Of a DNA stretch of 64,000 nucleotides, positions 60,621 through 64,000 are shown piece by piece. The stretch's first letter is position 1; each line of letters starts with the position of its first letter. Made by a program: the position numbers and the translations under genes. Below the pieces are notes generated by a model that was not told where the DNA came from, searched no databases, and saw only the letters and a program-made list of their open reading frames with translations. The stretch is taken from contig JADIIU010000044.1 of NCBI GenBank assembly GCA_027603945.1, positions 39,866-103,865 of the forward strand. Direction: 5' to 3'. The DNA comes from Terramyces sp. JEL0728 (Eukaryota; Chytridiomycota; Chytridiomycetes; Rhizophydiales; Terramycetaceae).

Positions 60621-61468
60621 TTATTCTCTTACTGGAATGACGATAGCAGTTTCCATAACTTCTGGCGATACAAAGCAAACTAACGGGAAGCTACCAGTCT
60701 CACCGTTTGTAACATTGACGCCTGCAGCCCATCCATTTTTATACGTCTTTACAGCAACAACATCATCCTTATTCAACCTCAATTCGTCAGGTCTTCGTGG
60801 CTGATAGTTTGTCATTACTGTATAAATCATATTATCTGTTTTAGGCAGGTTTGGTAGTAAATATTCTGCATTTCTCTTTGAATTCAATCGAGGTAAAGTA
60901 GGGAGAGACTCCAGCTTCTTTTTACGTCTATATAGTACAATGATTAAGATGACGACAATTATTAGTGCTGCTCCAAGCGATGCGTATAGTGCTATTTGTC
61001 TTTGGTTGATTGAGTTGCCTGAACCAACAGTTTTTTCGGTTACCACTGGGTTTGAATCGCCTGTTGCCGAGGGACTAGCACTTGAAGACGACTAGGTTAA
61101 CTAATAGGTACCATGATTGGTAAATTTGCCGTGGAAGACTGAGTTAATAGATAAATTGACACTCTAGTTCCAGTAACTCCTCCACATGGGCCATCGGAGC
61201 ACATAAATGAACATTCAGCGCCGTTTACTGCTACAAAGTTTACCAGTGAGGTTACGCAAGAGCATAATGCGTTGGGTGCTAGTACCGCATATAAATTGGT
61301 TGTATTTTGTGAACACAGCTGAGCGCAACTGTCTATTCCTTGGGTTTGGGATTGAACTACAAGCGGTCCGAGTGAAGTGAAGCAGCCTGTCGATACGAAT
61401 CCTCCTAGCACTTGACTGATTAACAGGAATATCATTAATGGTTTGAAACTAATTTTTTGGCTTTTCAT
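60621..61468 (-). CDS. WSC-TM-SH3 protein, second copy
   Basis: Intron 61092-61111, identical to copy one. One Ala-to-Val change in the WSC domain (SLANF to SLVNF). All cysteines are kept. Confidence 0.85.
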
Positions 61469-61855
61469 TGTTGTGTGGCGTATTCGACTAAAAGGGTTTT
61501 GTCCCACGAATTGCAAGGAGAAACAAAACAAACACTACCCAACCGTAAATATTTACTGTAGATTCGTATCCACCCTGTCCGCAGGTGCAGAACAAGCAGA
61601 CTGTTTACTTTATTAAAATTGTTTCAAATTATCCCTTTTTCTGTGCGGGGATCTCGATTGAAAGCCCGCACAAGTTGGAAATGAGCGATTTATGAAATTC
61701 CACTTATGCACTCGAACAGCACGACTGAGACCAACTGGAGCAAGGGGGAAATCTGAGGCAATTTCCTCTGAGCTGGGATTCTTCTACCGACCAAGAATTC
61801 ATAGTATTAGAGACTTTGTAGCATTAACCATGTTTGAAAACTTTTCAAAATTTCA
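61469..61855. other. Gene-free stretch, second copy
   Basis: Counterpart of 25558-25943. The hairpin arms are kept. Several substitutions and small indels lie between 61700 and 61840, so this stretch varies more than the flanking genes. No RNA gene was recognised. Confidence 0.5.
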
Positions 61856-62185
61856 ATGACAATCTCCAACTTTCCAATTAGATCAAAGACTGTAATTAAA
61901 GAAGTAGGAGCTGAAAAAATCAAGACTCAATTCATATTAACCAAATATTCTAATCTGACCTTCATTCTTATATCACAAACTGGGAAAATGGGGAGCTTGC
62001 TACGAGCTACAAAAAAACCAACAGAGGAATATTTGTTGGGAGATCGCACAGATCTAGTGCCAATGGTATACTTGACGGAATTATTTGAACGTTTGAAGGT
62101 GGATGAATTGGTGCTGGGGTTGTCTTTAAAGCAAGAACAAGACATCAATGAGATTATGGATATAATTTTGCAGTTGGAAATATAA
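61856..62185 (+). CDS. PSMG3: PSMG3-like chaperone, second copy
   Basis: 109 codons; Gly-to-Arg (PIGSK to PIRSK) and Thr-to-Ala (VGTEK to VGAEK) relative to copy one. The core strand FILISQTGKMGSLLRA is unchanged. Confidence 0.7.
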   Translation: MTISNFPIRSKTVIKEVGAEKIKTQFILTKYSNLTFILISQTGKMGSLLRATKKPTEEYLLGDRTDLVPMVYLTELFERLKVDELVLGLSLKQEQDINEIMDIILQLEI

Positions 62186-62200
62186 TTTTTTACTTTTTTA

Positions 62201-62709
62201 ATGACTTTGATTCAAAAGGGGTTAGCAATTGGAAGAGGATCAATCAGATTCAACCACTCTATCAATGGTGTGCAATGCAGGATGACACAGTTGTGTAGAC
62301 TGTATAGCTCTAAGAGTGATTCAGAATGGCGGGCTGTTCTCTCTCCAGAGCAATTCAGAATATTAAGAGAGAAGCAAACAGAGCCTCCATTCTCTGGCAA
62401 GTATCATGCACACAATGAACAGGGAGTTTATTCTTGCACAGCTTGTGAAACTCCACTCTACAGATCAGAAACAAAATTCGACTCTGGCTGCGGATGGCCA
62501 TCCTTCTACGATTCGATTCCAGAAGCTGTTAAACGAACAATAGATCTATCACATGGAATGAGCCGGATCGAAATCTCGTGTAGTAATTGTGGAGGTATAC
62601 ACAACATTAATTAAAAGGTCACTTGGGTCATGTTTTCGAGGGTGAAGGTTTCAAAAATCCAAAAGATGAAAGGCATTGTGTGAATTCGATATCCTTGGTT
62701 TTCAAATAA
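62201..62709 (+). CDS. msrB: MsrB, second copy
   Basis: The intron 62595-62617 is 23 nt. The leader is three residues shorter, with Thr-to-Met; FDAGCGW becomes FDSGCGW. Zinc and catalytic cysteines are kept. Confidence 0.93.
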
Positions 62710-62926
62710 AAAATCAAATTTGGCGGTACGATCCAGCTTTTCAAGGATGCGGAAAAGACGAGAGATTTAATTAATTTGCTGTTTTCTTATTGTTAATTGA
62801 TGGAGCCAAAACTTCTGATACATTGTCATGAGGACGACCCCTTGTTTCCATGCATTGCGCCAACGAGGCGCTATCAAGTGTAAATATTTGCAAATATATA
62901 AACCCACACCAACTTGGTAAATCACA

Positions 62927-64000
62927 ATGTCGGAAAAAATCGAAGAAAAAACACCTAAACTTGATGTGTTTGAAGAACAGCCTGAAGGAATTCATAGAGG
63001 TTTACAATCTCGCCATTTGACGATGATTGCCATTGCTGGAACAATTGGTACTGGTCTGTTCTTGAAATCTGGGGATGTGATTTCCCACGCTGGTGCTTTG
63101 GGTGCGCTTTTAGCTTACGTATTATCGGGGATTGCTGTATATTGTGTGGTAATGTCGTTGGGTGAAATGGCCACTATGATCCCTGTATCTGGTTCTTTCA
63201 ACGAATACGCTGGAAGATTTATCGATCCAGCAGCAGGATTTGCTTTTGGATGGATGTACTGGTTCCAATGGTTACTGACTTTCCCTGTTGAAATCCAAGC
63301 TGCTGCTGGTTTCTTTAGTTACTGGGTTCCATTCATTGGGGAAAATCCATGGTACATGTTTGTGATACTCACTGTTATTCTGACATTTATCAACTTGATT
63401 GCAGTTACTGGGTTTGGTGAAACTGAATACTGGCTTTCGTTTATCAAGATATTCACTATCGTTGTATTTATCTTTGTCGCCATTGGTATCCTAATTACAA
63501 ACAGAAAGTATGGATTCCAAACGTACACAGCTGGTGGATCTAAACCATTTGAAAATGGCGGATGGGGGATCCTTGGTGCAATGGTCAGCGCTTCATTTGC
63601 CTTTGGTGGGACTGAGTTAGTCGGTATTACTGCTGGTGAAGCTGCAAACCCAGGAAAGAGTGTTCCAAGAGCAATCAACGGCACTTTCTGGAGAATTTCC
63701 ATTTTCTACTTTACCACTATTTTCCTCATTGGTTTGATCCTCAGTTCCTCTCAATTGGCCGAATTGGCTGTCAAAGGTGGGTTAGACAAATCGCCATTTG
63801 TATTTACTCTCAAAACTGCCGGAATTGAATTTGCTTCTGAAATTATCAACTTTGTAGCTTTGGTAGCCGTCGTTTCAGCAGCCAACTCGTCTGTGTATGC
63901 ATGTTCAAGGACAATGATGGCTTTATGCCAAACCGGAAAAGGACCAGCTTTCCTTGGAAAGAACGATAAAAGAGGCGTACCGCTCTTGCAGACAGTTATC
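62927..64000 (+). CDS. Amino acid permease (yeast YAT type), 3' end beyond window
   Basis: The frame is open to the window edge (358 codons seen). After a polar N-terminus and GIHRGLQSRHLTMIAIAGTI, the family signature GTIGTGLFLKSG, LSGIAVYCVVMSLGEMATM, PVSGSFNEYAGRFIDPAAGF and FGWMYWFQW follow. Later come SFAFGGTELVGITAGEAANP and NSSVYACSRTMMAL, all typical of fungal plasma-membrane amino acid/proton symporters. At least eight membrane helices are visible. No intron is needed so far. The gene continues unbroken past 63024, so this is the ancestral version of the fragment at 27023. Confidence 0.95.
   Translation, partial: MSEKIEEKTPKLDVFEEQPEGIHRGLQSRHLTMIAIAGTIGTGLFLKSGDVISHAGALGALLAYVLSGIAVYCVVMSLGEMATMIPVSGSFNEYAGRFIDPAAGFAFGWMYWFQWLLTFPVEIQAAAGFFSYWVPFIGENPWYMFVILTVILTFINLIAVTGFGETEYWLSFIKIFTIVVFIFVAIGILITNRKYGFQTYTAGGSKPFENGGWGILGAMVSASFAFGGTELVGITAGEAANPGKSVPRAINGTFWRISIFYFTTIFLIGLILSSSQLAELAVKGGLDKSPFVFTLKTAGIEFASEIINFVALVAVVSAANSSVYACSRTMMALCQTGKGPAFLGKNDKRGVPLLQTVI

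Overview
The window looks like nuclear DNA of a flagellated, fungus-like opisthokont: an early-diverging zoosporic fungus or a close relative. It cannot be placed further from sequence alone. The evidence is AT-rich DNA, very tight gene packing, a yeast-type amino acid permease, a cytochrome b5-acyl-CoA dehydrogenase fusion, a WSC-domain surface protein, BUB2 and MAK11, together with flagellar-type genes (SPAG8-like and calaxin-like) and a full PIKK of the SMG1 type. All three standard stop codons are used. Gene models were joined by eye from reading frames, and copy-to-copy comparison served as an internal check.

Layout. Positions 1-27120 are repeated, in the same order and orientation and about 99% identical by eye, at 35882-63024. 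The copy at 27120 stops inside an amino acid permease gene whose longer version starts at 62927. This geometry fits a direct tandem duplication of about 35.9 kb whose second unit is 27121-63024. The left quarter of the first unit would lie upstream of the window. The alternative is two haplotypes joined end to end by an assembler.

Gene order in the repeated part: mitoribosomal MRP49-like protein; DDT/WHIM chromatin factor; small ORF; SPAG8-like; MARK/PAR-1 kinase; cytochrome b5-acyl-CoA dehydrogenase; MAK11; EF-hand protein; two tandem bestrophins; SMG1; BUB2; MED31; NEM1/Dullard phosphatase; flavin monooxygenase with a CaaX end; WSC-SH3 membrane protein; PSMG3-like chaperone; mitochondrial-type MsrB; amino acid permease. 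The single-copy stretch 27121-35881 carries a ubiquitin hydrolase with a zinc finger, a GLO3-type ArfGAP, an NSUN RNA methyltransferase, a 59-residue membrane protein, an F-box protein, a JmjC protein and an OXLD1-like protein.

Most striking feature. Nearly all introns are 18-26 nt long, with GTA at the donor and CTAAC/TTAAT a few bases before the acceptor. Several must end in TG or GG rather than AG for the protein to continue. All 14 introns with a length divisible by three contain an in-frame stop, so unspliced messages would be exposed to nonsense-mediated decay, the pathway in which SMG1 acts.
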